A DNA stretch of 64,000 nt. Origin: an uncultured bacterium. Lineage in GTDB: Bacteria; Desulfobacterota; Desulfovibrionia; Desulfovibrionales; Desulfovibrionaceae. The position numbers and the translations under genes are program-made. The stretch covers positions 1-64,000 of the forward strand of contig CAJMLK010000009.1 in assembly GCA_905214305.1 (NCBI GenBank), read 5' to 3'. Position 1 is the stretch's first letter. Each line of letters opens with the position of its first letter. Of this stretch, positions 52,729 through 61,911 are shown piece after piece. The notes under the pieces were generated by a model. That model was not told the origin of the DNA. It did not search any database and saw only the letters and a program-made list of their open reading frames with translations.

Positions 52729-52799
52729 GTCTCTCTATTCCGTCACCATCCCCGGCAGGCTGGACTTTTACGCCCGCCCGGCCCCTGTGCGCCTGACCG

Positions 52800-54023
52800 C
52801 TACCCGGCGTCCACTCCTGCGCAGCGGCCGTACCAGACAATCTCACGGTACAGCTCGGGCGAGGTATCCCCTTCCGTGCTGAAAAGCAGTATGCGAGAAG
52901 AGGCGTCCAGCCTCAGGGCCTGACGGACGTCCAGCATCTGCGGATTTTTCATGATATGCTCGATGGCCCCCAGCGGGGCAGCACCGGATTCGCCACTGCA
53001 CACGGGGCTGTCGCCCGGCAGGGGCGCGGCAAGAATGCGCATGCCGTTGGCGGCCACCGCATCATGGCAGGCCAGGCCGCCCACGGCCCTGTCACGCAAA
53101 AGGGGCCAGCACAGGCTGCTCGGTTCACCGCAGGCAAGTCCTGCCATGATGGTGCGCATGTGCCCCGTGACCGCATGAGAGGCGCTGTCGCCAGCCATGA
53201 AGGATCGATAGAAACAGTCGGCGGCCTGCGGCTCCACCGTGATGACCTGTGGCGCGGCATCTCCCCACACGGCGGCAAAATAGCCAAGCACCGCGGCGGC
53301 AAAAGACCCCACCCCGGCCTGCAAAAAGATATGGGTCGGCGGGCGCAAGCCGCATTCGCGCCACTGCTCGTCCGCCTCAAGGGCCAGCGTGGTGTAGCCC
53401 TGCATGATCCAGAGCGGCATTTCTTCATATCCGTCCCAGGCCGTGTCCTGCACAAGCACGCCGCCCGTCTTCTGGGCGTGCTGCATGGCAAGGCGCACGG
53501 TATCATCATAATTGAGGTCGGTTATGGTGCACTGCGCCCCGGTTTTGCGGATGTTTTCGGCCCTGACCGGTGCTGACCCGGCGGGCATGAAGACCGTAGC
53601 CCCCATGCCGAGCTGCTGGGCCGTCCAGGCCACGCCCCGGCCATGATTGCCGTCCGTGGCCGTAACCAGAGTGAGCTTTCCCAGCTTTTCCCGCACTTCG
53701 GCAGAACGCAGCAGTTGCGGACTGACCTGACTCATGGGCATATCAAGCTGCCGGGCCAGATGGCGCGCCACCGCGTAGGAACCGCCCAGCACCTTGAAAG
53801 CATTGAGCCCGAAACGCTGCGACTCGTCCTTTATCATGATTTCGCCAAGGCCAAGCTCATGAGCAAGATTTTTCAGACGCACCAGCGGCGTGGGCGCATA
53901 GCGGTCAAAACCCTCATGAAAAGCACGTGCCCCACGGGCGACGTCCGGCCCATAGAGCGCAACATCCGCCGCATCGGCAGCGCCGGTGCGCAGGCTGTTG
54001 GGGCAATAGCTGACAATGTTCAT
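52800..54023 (-). CDS. dpaL: Diaminopropionate ammonia-lyase
   Basis: A 407-residue fold-type II PLP enzyme that cleaves 2,3-diaminopropionate to pyruvate and ammonia. The Schiff-base lysine is in SQRFGLNAFKVLGGSYA; TATDGNHGRGVAW is the PLP phosphate/substrate loop; DTAWDGYEEMPLWIMQGYTTLALEA, GVGSFAAAVLGYFA and VEPQAADCFYRSF are typical for this enzyme (YgeX). The start at 54023 has AGGAGAG 6 nt upstream; the frame is open to 54110 without a site. Appears monocistronic. Confidence 0.93.
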   Translation of the reverse strand: MNIVSYCPNSLRTGAADAADVALYGPDVARGARAFHEGFDRYAPTPLVRLKNLAHELGLGEIMIKDESQRFGLNAFKVLGGSYAVARHLARQLDMPMSQVSPQLLRSAEVREKLGKLTLVTATDGNHGRGVAWTAQQLGMGATVFMPAGSAPVRAENIRKTGAQCTITDLNYDDTVRLAMQHAQKTGGVLVQDTAWDGYEEMPLWIMQGYTTLALEADEQWRECGLRPPTHIFLQAGVGSFAAAVLGYFAAVWGDAAPQVITVEPQAADCFYRSFMAGDSASHAVTGHMRTIMAGLACGEPSSLCWPLLRDRAVGGLACHDAVAANGMRILAAPLPGDSPVCSGESGAAPLGAIEHIMKNPQMLDVRQALRLDASSRILLFSTEGDTSPELYREIVWYGRCAGVDAG

Positions 54024-54221
54024 GGCGGCTCTCCTGCAGGGCACGGTCGCCCTGTTACACGTCATCGGGGTTGCGCCCGCAGCGGACAGATATCCACCGA
54101 GGGACGGCAACCCCGTTCAGAGCGGTTGTGCAGTCGTCTTGCTCCAGCGGCTGCACAGCCTCATGGTCCGAATATCAAAAACACCTGGAGCGCCCAGCTG
54201 CTTTTCAGTGCTGTTGCCAGC

Positions 54222-55229
54222 TCAGTTGGAGTTGGCTGTACGCACGAAAATGTTATAGGTCTGACGGCTCTCCTGCGCGACATTGTTCAGCTCCTGCCGC
54301 ACCGGGCTGTAAAAGCCCTCGGCAAGGCCACGGCCCAGCAGGGCCTCATAGCGCGCAGCATGCCTGAGAAACTCGCGATAGGCCCGCTCCACTTCGGGAG
54401 CAGCCGGAAATGGCGGTTGCCCGGCCCTGCGCAGCCCGGCCTCAAGCTTGTCCCGCACCTGCGCAAGGGCCTGACGGTCTGGCGTCTGCGCGGCCAGCAG
54501 TGCCGCCGTGCTGCCATACAGGCTGAAAATGTTTCTGGCCTCCAGTATCTGCCGCCGGAGCGGATGCCCATAGAGCAGCGCTTCCTCGGCCTTGACGGCC
54601 CGCCCTTCCACAAGGGCCAGATACCCGTCCCGGGCAGCCACAAAACGCTCATGCCCCTGCTCCACACTGGCCGCCAGAGCGCGGCCCTTCACGCCGTCAT
54701 CACGGATATTCTCATCCCGCACATAGCGTGTCAGCGCCGCGTAATCGGCCCGCATGCTCTGGATGCTTTTTTCCATATCATCCACCCACTGGGACAGGGC
54801 AGCGGATTCATCCGCCCCGAACATGTCCGCAGGGGCCGCCAGACGACGCGCAAGCACCCTGCCGTCGCCATCGGGCGCGGGGCGCGGGGCCAGTGTCCAT
54901 TCCCGCAGATAATGACGCACATTGTCCGTCATGGTTTCGGCCTGCACATAATACGGCTCGGCCAGCGTGGCCGCGGCCACATTATAGAAAGCCACCAGAG
55001 CGTCCGCCTTCTCAAGCTCTTCCTGTGAAGGAGGCGGCCCCTGAACGTGCTCTTCATAGGGGGGGCGGTCCTGTGCTGCACCGTGCGCCGCATCCGAGGC
55101 CCGGCCCGTTTCCGTCTTTTGCCCGGATTGTGCCTTTGTTGCTGAAGAAGCGTCTTCATTGCTGCCGGAATCGCAGCCCGCAAACAGCAGGGCCACAAGA
55201 CAGACAAGCGGTATGCATATTTTTTTCAT
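54222..55229 (-). CDS. DUF3829-like lipoprotein
   Basis: A 335-residue predicted lipoprotein: KKICIPLVCLVALLFAGC with lipobox FAGC at residues ~15-18. A Ser/Glu/Gln-rich linker (to ~residue 60) is followed by an all-helical domain (VAFYNVAAATLAEPYYVQAETM, LSQWVDDMEKSIQSM, YREFLRHAARYEALLGRGL), as in the YiiG/DUF3829 family. Function unknown; probably periplasmic on the inner or outer membrane. It follows the HAD gene but the terminator at 55242 separates them; the ribosome site is weak. Confidence 0.7.
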   Translation of the reverse strand: MKKICIPLVCLVALLFAGCDSGSNEDASSATKAQSGQKTETGRASDAAHGAAQDRPPYEEHVQGPPPSQEELEKADALVAFYNVAAATLAEPYYVQAETMTDNVRHYLREWTLAPRPAPDGDGRVLARRLAAPADMFGADESAALSQWVDDMEKSIQSMRADYAALTRYVRDENIRDDGVKGRALAASVEQGHERFVAARDGYLALVEGRAVKAEEALLYGHPLRRQILEARNIFSLYGSTAALLAAQTPDRQALAQVRDKLEAGLRRAGQPPFPAAPEVERAYREFLRHAARYEALLGRGLAEGFYSPVRQELNNVAQESRQTYNIFVRTANSN

Positions 55230-55241
55230 GACTTCAGACGT

Positions 55242-55270
55242 GAAAGCCCCACAGGCAACCTGCGGGGCTT
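55242..55270 (-). terminator. Terminator after the HAD phosphatase gene
   Basis: Stem AGCCCC-A-CAGG / CCTG-C-GGGGCT (55245-55269) followed on the minus strand by TTTC. It lies 17 nt after the HAD stop and ends the sugar cluster transcript. Confidence 0.7.
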
Positions 55271-55286
55271 GCTGTTATATGTTTGC

Positions 55287-55940
55287 TCAGACCGCGGCCA
55301 CGCGGGCCGCGATCCAGTCATTGAGTCCCGTAAGGTCTTCGGCCCAGGGATAGGCGGAGTCCGAAACAGGCTTGATGTCCGGCCCCACGCCATAAAAAAG
55401 CGTGCCCACTTCTTCCGCGGCATCGCGGTCTGTGGGGGCATCGCCCACCATAAGCACGTTTTCCGGAGCCAGGGGCAGCGGAGCCACAATCTGGGCCAGA
55501 AGCCGGGCCTTGGCCGGGGGGGAACCGTGAATGGACGTAAAATAGTGCTCCAGCCCGCGCTCGCGCAAGACGGCCAGCACTTCTTCATGCGGTGCGCCGG
55601 AACAGACATAGAGGGGCAGCCTGCCCTTCCAGGTATCCAGCACATCCTTGACGCCGGGAATAAGCGGACAGCGCCGCACTTCATCCAGAGCGTACTCCGC
55701 AAACAGGCGGCCCAATTCTTCGGACTCTTCCTGCGTGATTTCGCGGCCCAGTACCTCGGCATAAAACCATTCAAACTTCCTGTACCTGCTCACCCCGCCG
55801 TGCAGGCTGTGGTACATGACAAAACGGTCCTGAGCCTCCTGCCCGTAAGGCGCGGCAATGCGGGCAAAGGCGCGTGTCTTTACGGGCACGCTGTCCAGTA
55901 TGACGCCGTCACAGTCAAAAACAATACATTGCAATGACAT
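55287..55940 (-). CDS. HAD-superfamily phosphatase
   Basis: A 217-residue HAD subfamily IA hydrolase. Motif I DCDGVILDS (nucleophile Asp), motif II CSGAPHEEV, motif III Lys in SPPAKARLLAQ, motif IV MVGDAPTDRDAAEE are all present; the cap is helical (RYRKFEWFYAEVLGREIT). It would dephosphorylate a sugar or keto-deoxy-acid phosphate. The start at 55940 has AAGGA 7 nt upstream; the frame extends to 56162 without signal. It is the last gene of the aldolase-epimerase-KdsB-acyltransferase-HAD cluster. Confidence 0.88.
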   Translation of the reverse strand: MSLQCIVFDCDGVILDSVPVKTRAFARIAAPYGQEAQDRFVMYHSLHGGVSRYRKFEWFYAEVLGREITQEESEELGRLFAEYALDEVRRCPLIPGVKDVLDTWKGRLPLYVCSGAPHEEVLAVLRERGLEHYFTSIHGSPPAKARLLAQIVAPLPLAPENVLMVGDAPTDRDAAEEVGTLFYGVGPDIKPVSDSAYPWAEDLTGLNDWIAARVAAV

Positions 55941-56023
55941 AACTATCCTTTTTCTGCATCCGGCCACATCCCGCTGAAATGGCCTTTTGGGGCAAGGCGG
56001 GCCAGTTTGCGACCTGCGCCAAT

Positions 56024-56063
56024 CCGGATTCGCCTGTGCCGGGCCGGACTCGCCTGTGCCGGG
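56024..56063. repeat. Two tandem 20-bp units
   Basis: Two copies of CCGGAYTCGCCTGTGCCGGG (56024-56043, 56044-56063), differing at one base, in the gap between the acyltransferase and HAD genes. Confidence 0.85.
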
Positions 56064-56171
56064 CCTGTTTGCACCAATTGGGGCATGTCTGGGCCTGTTT
56101 TCTGCGTGACGCAGCCAACTGGACAAAAATCTATCTGCAAGCAGCCCCTGAAGCTCGGTCATTGACGCATG

Positions 56172-56912
56172 TCACGAGACATGTCCGCCCATATGCTGAC
56201 CGTTCTGCCCGCGCATGCCAATGACGCGGGCGGGAACGCCGCCCACGATGCTGAAGGGGGCCACGTTGCGGGTGACCACCGCGCCCGCGCCCACCACGGC
56301 GCCGCGCCCGATGCGCACATCGGGAGTGATGACGCAGTTGGCCCCAATCCAGACGTCTTCTTCTATGACAATTTCACCCGGCACGTGCCCCTGATGCATC
56401 ATGGGCACGTCCTGACGGGCAATGCAGTGGTTGGCCGCACGAATGACCGTGCCCGGCCCCACGGCCGTATGTGCGCCAATTTCAATGCGGCCCGCATCGG
56501 CCCCCACATGCACATAGGGCGACAGGGCCACACTGTCGTGCAGCACCAGCTCGCCGTCAGTGGCAGTAATAAAGCAGCCGCGCCCGAGGCGCACATTGTT
56601 GCCCAGGCGCATGCCCCGGCAGCCCGCAAGGCACAGGCCCGTGCCGAAACGCACCGAGCCGCAGCGGGCAAAAAGCCAGCGCCAGCCCGCCAGACGCAAT
56701 GCCAGTCCCACGGGGGTGGGTATCCAGCCGAGCAGGGCTATCCACAACTCTTCCAGTGCGGCCCCGAGACGGCGACGCCAGCCCGGAGCACCATGCTCCG
56801 GCGCAGCCGCGCCCCCCGCGTCGCCCTTTTCAGAGGATGCGGAGGATGCGGCAGGGACGGCCTCGGCCGCCCCGCTCTCCTGCGTCATGCCCGGTTTGTC
56901 GAGCGCAGCCAT
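56172..56912 (-). CDS. Left-handed beta-helix acyltransferase
   Basis: A 246-residue hexapeptide-repeat transferase. Repeats run from ~residue 95 (MRLGNNVRLGRGCFI) through IEIGAHTAVGPGTVI, IVIEEDVWIGANCVITPDVRIGRGAVVGAGAVV to NVAPFSIVGGVPARVIG, as in NodL/Maa/WbbJ-type O-acetyltransferases. The first ~45 residues are low-complexity; a hydrophobic stretch (LWIALLGWIPTPVGLALRLAGW) may touch the membrane. Its ATG is 1 nt from the kdsB-like stop, so they are coupled. Likely acetylates a surface sugar. Confidence 0.85.
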   Translation of the reverse strand: MAALDKPGMTQESGAAEAVPAASSASSEKGDAGGAAAPEHGAPGWRRRLGAALEELWIALLGWIPTPVGLALRLAGWRWLFARCGSVRFGTGLCLAGCRGMRLGNNVRLGRGCFITATDGELVLHDSVALSPYVHVGADAGRIEIGAHTAVGPGTVIRAANHCIARQDVPMMHQGHVPGEIVIEEDVWIGANCVITPDVRIGRGAVVGAGAVVTRNVAPFSIVGGVPARVIGMRGQNGQHMGGHVS

Positions 56913-56913
56913 A

Positions 56914-57684
56914 CTACTTGCTGTATTCCTTCATAAGGTCGTCGCCTTCCATGAGGCGGCACACGCGCACAAGATCCTCGGGCGTGTCCACACTCCAGGT
57001 GCGGCTGGCCGTGGGGACCATGCGTACCTTTTCTCCGTATTCAAGGATGCGCATCATGTCTACGGATTCATAGATTTCCAGGGGGCTTTCTTCCATTTCA
57101 TTGAAGCGCAGCAGATAGTCGCGGCGGAAAGGAATAATGCAGACCTGCTTGCGCATGGGGACCTTGTCCGAGCCTTTTTTGCGCGAAGGAATGGGTTCGC
57201 GCGAAAAATAGAGGGCGTCGTTGAACCTGTCCACCACCACCTTGACTTCATTGGGGTCTTCAAATTCTTCAAGGGTATCCATATCGGCCATGAGGTTGGT
57301 CACGTTGATGGACGGATCAGCCAGCATGGGAGCCACGGCGGCATCGATCATTTCGGGACGCACCATGGGCTCATCGCCCTGCACCATGACAACGATATCG
57401 GCTTTTTTGCCTGTGGCAGCCTCGATCTTGAGCAGGGCCTCGGCCGTGCGCGTGGAGCAGCGCACGTGGTGGTCGCCGGTCATGACGCAGGGCAGGCCCG
57501 CATCCTTGCAGTAGTTTTCAATAATTTCATCGCAGGTCGCCACGTAGGTGGAAGACAGCGTTTTGCTCATGCCCGTACGAAAGGCCACATGGCCCACCAT
57601 GGGGACGTTATGGATGAGGGCAAGCGGCTTGCCGGGATAGCGGCTGGACCCCATACGCGCGGGAATGATGGCAATAATGTTCAT
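56914..57684 (-). CDS. KdsB-like CMP-sugar synthetase
   Basis: A 256-residue cytidylyltransferase. IPARMGSSRYPGKPL (CTP loop), VQGDEPMVRPEMID and HHVRCSTRTAEAL resemble 3-deoxy-manno-octulosonate cytidylyltransferase, but TDHxSGTDR of KdsB is changed to GDHHVRCSTRTAE, so the sugar may differ from Kdo. It activates an ulosonic acid as CMP-sugar. It is coupled to the acyltransferase and lies 111 bp after the epimerase gene. Start ATG at 57684. Confidence 0.85.
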   Translation of the reverse strand: MNIIAIIPARMGSSRYPGKPLALIHNVPMVGHVAFRTGMSKTLSSTYVATCDEIIENYCKDAGLPCVMTGDHHVRCSTRTAEALLKIEAATGKKADIVVMVQGDEPMVRPEMIDAAVAPMLADPSINVTNLMADMDTLEEFEDPNEVKVVVDRFNDALYFSREPIPSRKKGSDKVPMRKQVCIIPFRRDYLLRFNEMEESPLEIYESVDMMRILEYGEKVRMVPTASRTWSVDTPEDLVRVCRLMEGDDLMKEYSK

Positions 57685-57795
57685 GTAGCGGCTCCTTATG
57701 GCCTCAAATTTTCAGAGATATTTTCAGCATGCCCGTTGAACGGCAGTACTGCACGAAAAACCCTGTACGGACAAACGAGCGGACGCGCGCAGCGC

Positions 57796-58710
57796 CTAGT
57801 CGTCTGTAGCCACAAGATACCCGCCCTCGGACTCCAGTTCCGGGTGCAGCTCCTTGTGCTCTTCTTCCATGACGCGCAGGATGCCCTGACCGAGATCAAC
57901 GGTAAGCGGCGGCACGAGCTTGCGGCCCACCTTGGGCATGAAGGCATACGGCGTGACCTGATAGTGGCCGCTGTTGGGGTCGTTCTGGTAATTGATGACC
58001 AGTTCCTTGCCCAGCATTTCGCCGATCATCTTGAAAAGGTCCCCGACCCGCATGGGCTGGTTGCCGGAAATGATGATATTCTGGTTTTCAAATTCCGGGG
58101 CCAGCACGGCCAGAGTGGCGGCGCTGGCATCGTCCACGTGCACATATTCGCGCAGCGCCGTGGGAGCGCCGTAATACGTGATGCCGCCCGTTGCCAGCGC
58201 CTCGTACACAAAGCGGTTGATGGCGTTGCGCCTGTCCGACCGGGGGCCGTAAAGCGAGCCGTAGCGCAATATGGTGTAGGGCAGGTTGTGCATGGCCTGA
58301 TAGTTTTCAATATACAGTTCGCACGCCTGCTTGCTGCAACGGTAAAAACCGCCCGACTTGCCGTACACGTACAGGGAGCTGGCAAAGACGTAGCGCTTTA
58401 CCCCTGCATGGCGGCAGGCTTCGAGGATCATGACATTGCCGAGCACGTTGATGCGCGCAGTGTCCACCGGGCGGTTATTGGCTTCGCCAATGTCGGCTAT
58501 GCCTGCATAGTTGAACACCATGTCCGCGCCTTCCACGGCCCGGCGCACGGTTTCTTCTTCAAGAATATTGCCCGTGAGCATGGTCTGGTCAGGCCGCAGC
58601 CAGGGTGAGGGATGCAGGTCCACAATGGTGACCGCATGCCCGGCATCAGAAAGCTTGTCGCAAATATGCGAACCCAGAAAGCCGGATCCGCCAAAAACAG
58701 TTATTTTCAC
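57796..58710 (-). CDS. NAD-dependent sugar epimerase/dehydratase
   Basis: A 304-residue extended SDR enzyme. VFGGSGFLGSHICDKL binds NAD; SSLYVYG with the catalytic Tyr-x3-Lys in YRCSKQACE; RYGSLYGPRSDRRN and the EYVHVDDAS block are typical of UDP/GDP-sugar epimerases. The start is a GTG at 58710, with GGGAG 7 nt upstream, beginning 2 nt after the aldolase stop, so the two are coupled. Acts on a nucleotide sugar of the cluster. Confidence 0.88.
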   Translation of the reverse strand: MKITVFGGSGFLGSHICDKLSDAGHAVTIVDLHPSPWLRPDQTMLTGNILEEETVRRAVEGADMVFNYAGIADIGEANNRPVDTARINVLGNVMILEACRHAGVKRYVFASSLYVYGKSGGFYRCSKQACELYIENYQAMHNLPYTILRYGSLYGPRSDRRNAINRFVYEALATGGITYYGAPTALREYVHVDDASAATLAVLAPEFENQNIIISGNQPMRVGDLFKMIGEMLGKELVINYQNDPNSGHYQVTPYAFMPKVGRKLVPPLTVDLGQGILRVMEEEHKELHPELESEGGYLVATDD

Positions 58711-58712
58711 AG

Positions 58713-59516
58713 TTATTCTCCCTGATCCGGCCGCTCAGATGCATGCCAGAGAAAGACGGAATCTATGCCATAGGCAATAAAACGGCTGCCTGCCGCGATC
58801 TGTCGCTTGAGTTCGGCCGGGTCAGGCTGCACGATGTGCAGTCCCATGCGCGCCCTGTGACGGACGCAGGCCGCAGAAATGCGTTCCATGGCAGCCTTGA
58901 AGTCCTTATGATCAAACTGCCCCGTCAGCCCCATGGAGCCGGAAAGGTCGTACGGGCCGACCATGATGGCGTCCAGCCGCGGATGCGACAGAATGGCGTC
59001 CAGGTTTTCCACAGCGCGGATATGCTCTATCTGTGCCACAAGAAATATTTCGGGCGCGAGGGAGCTGCGATACTCGTCAAAGCATTTGCCAAACACATTG
59101 GCCCGGCAAAAACCAACCCCCCTGTATTCACCGGCGGTTTCTCCGGCGGAGCGCCAATGGTCCTGACCGGGATAAACGGCCCAGTCAATGGCGCGGTCCA
59201 GTTGTTCGCGGCTTTCAATCATGGGAAAAATCAGCCCCTGAGCGCCCGCTTCCAGCGCGGACTTGATCTGGGTTTTCCCGGCTTCGGGCAGGCGCGCAAA
59301 AGGAGCCGCCCCGCCGCATTCGATGGCCCGGAAAATATCCGGCAGCCCGGTGCGGCCAAAGGAGCCGTGTTCCATATCCACAGCCACCCAGTCATAGCCC
59401 GCGCGAGCCATAAGCTCGGCCACATCGGCAGAAGGCAGTTGCAGCCATGTGCCTACCGTGGCTTTATCCGCAGCCAGGAGCGCGCGTATTTCGTGTACGG
59501 TCATATCAAACGGCAT
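58713..59516 (-). CDS. HpcH/HpaI-family aldolase
   Basis: A 267-residue metal-dependent class II aldolase of the 2-dehydro-3-deoxyglucarate/HpcH group. Blocks: VGTWLQLPSADVAELMARAGYDWVAVDMEHGSF, RLPEAGKTQIKSALEAGAQGLIFPMIESREQ (Arg and metal-site region), AQIEHIRAVENLDAIL and DAIMVGPYDLSGSMG. These enzymes reversibly join pyruvate to an aldehyde, giving 2-keto-3-deoxy acids. First gene of the cluster; start at 59516 or 59504 (no strong ribosome site). The gap to the MoeA-like gene (59517-59832, 316 bp) shows no feature. Confidence 0.88.
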   Translation of the reverse strand: MPFDMTVHEIRALLAADKATVGTWLQLPSADVAELMARAGYDWVAVDMEHGSFGRTGLPDIFRAIECGGAAPFARLPEAGKTQIKSALEAGAQGLIFPMIESREQLDRAIDWAVYPGQDHWRSAGETAGEYRGVGFCRANVFGKCFDEYRSSLAPEIFLVAQIEHIRAVENLDAILSHPRLDAIMVGPYDLSGSMGLTGQFDHKDFKAAMERISAACVRHRARMGLHIVQPDPAELKRQIAAGSRFIAYGIDSVFLWHASERPDQGE

Positions 59517-59832
59517 GCCGCCGCAGGGTTGAGGTTACGTACCAACCCCCAGTATACGCCCAGCCGCAGCGGCACGCAATACGGCCCTGCGAGGTCTGCC
59601 CCCGCATATTTGCAACTACCGCAAGAACATGTATGTTTGCAGTGTGGACATCCGCATTTTCGACTGTTCCTGTGCCGCATTTCCAGAGCAGACAGGCGAA
59701 ACCCCGTACCGTTTCATCGTCGCCAGATGCCGCTCCAGCCTGACCGCGTGGTTGATTGCGCCTGCGCCTTTCCGGCGCGCCCCCTGCGGCTGCCAGAGCC
59801 TTTTCAGGCAAAACGGCTTTTAAGGAGGATCT

Positions 59833-61821
59833 ATGGCTCCCCAAAGCAATATCTATACACAAACCGTGCCTCTGGCCGACGCTCTCGACAAGCTGCTCGG
59901 CGCTCTGGATGTGGCCCGCGCCGCTGACGGCAAAAACAGGCTGCCGCAGCCCGTGGCCTGCCCGACCGGGGACGCTCATGGCCGCGTGCTGAGCGAATTT
60001 GTCAGCGCAGCCGCCGATGTTCCCGCTGCGCCTCTGGCCGCAGCTCAGGGGTATGCCCTCAAGGCTGCGGACACCTATACAGCCGACAGCACTGCACCGG
60101 CCCTGCTTCAGGAAGCCAAAACCTGCTTTGCCGTCCGCTCGGGTGACAGCATGCCGCCCAACTGCGATGCCGTGGCCCTGCCCGTTCACGCAGCCGCGGA
60201 CGGCAAGGGCGGCGTCAGCATCACGGCCCCCATGCTGCCGTGGCTGCATGTACGCCGGGCAGGAGCAGACATGACAGCTGGTGAAGCCCTCTTTGCACGG
60301 AACCACATCCTCCGCCCCGCTGACCTTGGGGCGCTGCTGGCGGCCGGAATCACCGAGGTACAGGTATGGGACCATCTGCAGCTGCACATGGCGGCCGTGG
60401 ACAGCGCGGTTCCGGCTTCCCCAAAGGACGGGCCGGCGGCAACAGCCGCTACGGACAGCATCATCCACGCGCTGGCGGCCCAGACGCAAGATATTGACTG
60501 CCGCGCACAGACGGCCCCGTGCCTGCCTGCCAGCGCCGATGCCATACGTGATTTTTTGCGGGCCGCTCTGGATGCAGGCGCGCACGCCCTGCTGCTGTGC
60601 GCCGCCGGCGATGACGCTCTGGCAGCCATACGCAGCCTGATGGAGCACGAAGGCAAAATTGTGGCCCCCGCCATCGGCCTTTTGCCGGGGTCTCCTGTCA
60701 TGACCGCCGTATATGAGGGCAGGCCCCTCTTCTGCCTTCCGGCGTCACCTGCGGGCAGCATCACGGCCTTTGACGCTCTGGTGGCCCCGGCCCTGCTGCT
60801 CATGTCGCGCCGTCCGGGGCTGTGCTATGCCCAGACCCTTGCAGGCCATGCCGACGCCAACGGGGAACTTGCGGCAGAGCTGGCCGCCAGCCTGCCCGCA
60901 CATCCCGGCCTTGACGTTTTTGCCCCTCTGGCTCTGGCACGGGTGGCCGAAAAAACAGTCGCCCTGCCACTGCGCATGGCCGAAGGCTATAAAAGCACGG
61001 TTCGTGCCCAGGGCCTTGCCCGCATTACTGCCGACGGCAGGGGGGCGGCTCTTGGCAGCACGGTGCGCGCTCGTCCCCTGCGGCCTCTGGACAGCCTGTA
61101 CAGTACCCTGTTCTGCGCCGGAGGCGATGACGTGGCGCTGGAACTGCTTGCCGACGAACTTCTGCGGCTGCCGCACGCCATCCACCTTGTCTGCGCGGGC
61201 GCGGACGCCGCCGACGCCGTTGAGGCCCTGAAAAACAGGCACTGCCATCTGGCGGTGCTGCACATGGCTGATGACGACAGGGGCGGCTTCAATTTTTCCT
61301 TTGTGCAAAAGCATTGGCCCGAGGGCAAGGTTGCCCTGATCAATCTGGTCATCCGTCAGGTCGGTCTGGTGGTTCCTGCGGGCAACCCGCATGGCATCAA
61401 GAGCGTAGCCGACATAAAAAACCTGAAACTGCGCTGTGTTAACCGACAGACCGGCTCAAGCACTCGCATGCAGTTTGACGCGCTGTTGCGCCATGCGGGC
61501 ATGACGCCGCAAGATGTTTCCGGCTATGAAAATGAGGTGGAAAGTCAGCTTGCCGTGGCAGCGGCCGTGCTTATGGGAAGGGCCGACTGCGGCCCCGGCG
61601 TGGCTGCAGCAGCCAGAGCAATGGGCCTCGACTTTATTCCCCTGGGGGGCGAACGCTGGGATCTCGCCGTTCCCGAAGAATTCAGGGAAGACCCCCGTGT
61701 TGTTGGCGTGGAAACACTGCTGCAGAAGCCGGAATTCAAAAAGCGCCTTGAAGGCATTGGCGGCTATGACACACGCCTGACCGGACAAAAACTTGAGCTT
61801 GGCGTTCGCCTTGGGGCGTGA
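59833..61821 (+). CDS. MoeA-like domain fused to a periplasmic-binding-protein-like domain
   Basis: A 662-residue cytoplasmic fusion. Residues ~10-430 follow MoeA (molybdenum insertion): DAHGRVLSE, CFAVRSGDSMPPNCDAVALPV, FARNHILRPADLGALLAAGITEVQVW, PLFCLPASPAGSITAFDALVAPALLLM. Key MoeA residues are lost: the MDGYA motif is AQGYA (Gln72 for Asp), and the GGxSxGxxD loop is LLLCAAGDDA. Residues ~435-662 form a PBP-like type II domain (VALINLVIRQVGLVVPAGNPHGIKSVADIKNLKLRCVNRQTGSSTRMQFD). AAGGAGG precedes the ATG. It may sense rather than make molybdenum cofactor. Confidence 0.85.
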   Translation: MAPQSNIYTQTVPLADALDKLLGALDVARAADGKNRLPQPVACPTGDAHGRVLSEFVSAAADVPAAPLAAAQGYALKAADTYTADSTAPALLQEAKTCFAVRSGDSMPPNCDAVALPVHAAADGKGGVSITAPMLPWLHVRRAGADMTAGEALFARNHILRPADLGALLAAGITEVQVWDHLQLHMAAVDSAVPASPKDGPAATAATDSIIHALAAQTQDIDCRAQTAPCLPASADAIRDFLRAALDAGAHALLLCAAGDDALAAIRSLMEHEGKIVAPAIGLLPGSPVMTAVYEGRPLFCLPASPAGSITAFDALVAPALLLMSRRPGLCYAQTLAGHADANGELAAELAASLPAHPGLDVFAPLALARVAEKTVALPLRMAEGYKSTVRAQGLARITADGRGAALGSTVRARPLRPLDSLYSTLFCAGGDDVALELLADELLRLPHAIHLVCAGADAADAVEALKNRHCHLAVLHMADDDRGGFNFSFVQKHWPEGKVALINLVIRQVGLVVPAGNPHGIKSVADIKNLKLRCVNRQTGSSTRMQFDALLRHAGMTPQDVSGYENEVESQLAVAAAVLMGRADCGPGVAAAARAMGLDFIPLGGERWDLAVPEEFREDPRVVGVETLLQKPEFKKRLEGIGGYDTRLTGQKLELGVRLGA

Positions 61822-61824
61822 TAA

Positions 61825-61857
61825 GAAAAAGCCCCGCCGTCGGCAAACGGAGGGGCT
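61825..61857 (-). terminator. Terminator after the alcohol dehydrogenase gene
   Basis: AGCCCCGCCGT (61830-61840) / ACGGAGGGGCT (61847-61857) with one mismatch, followed on the minus strand by five T. Confidence 0.75.
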
Positions 61858-61911
61858 GGGTATGGACCGGACTGCGGCAGATCAGGCCGGTCCTGGAGGA
61901 GATGGGCAATT

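Noticed and set aside
56560..58608. 682-codon plus-strand open frame
   Set aside because: Antisense to the acyltransferase, KdsB-like and epimerase genes; no family features.
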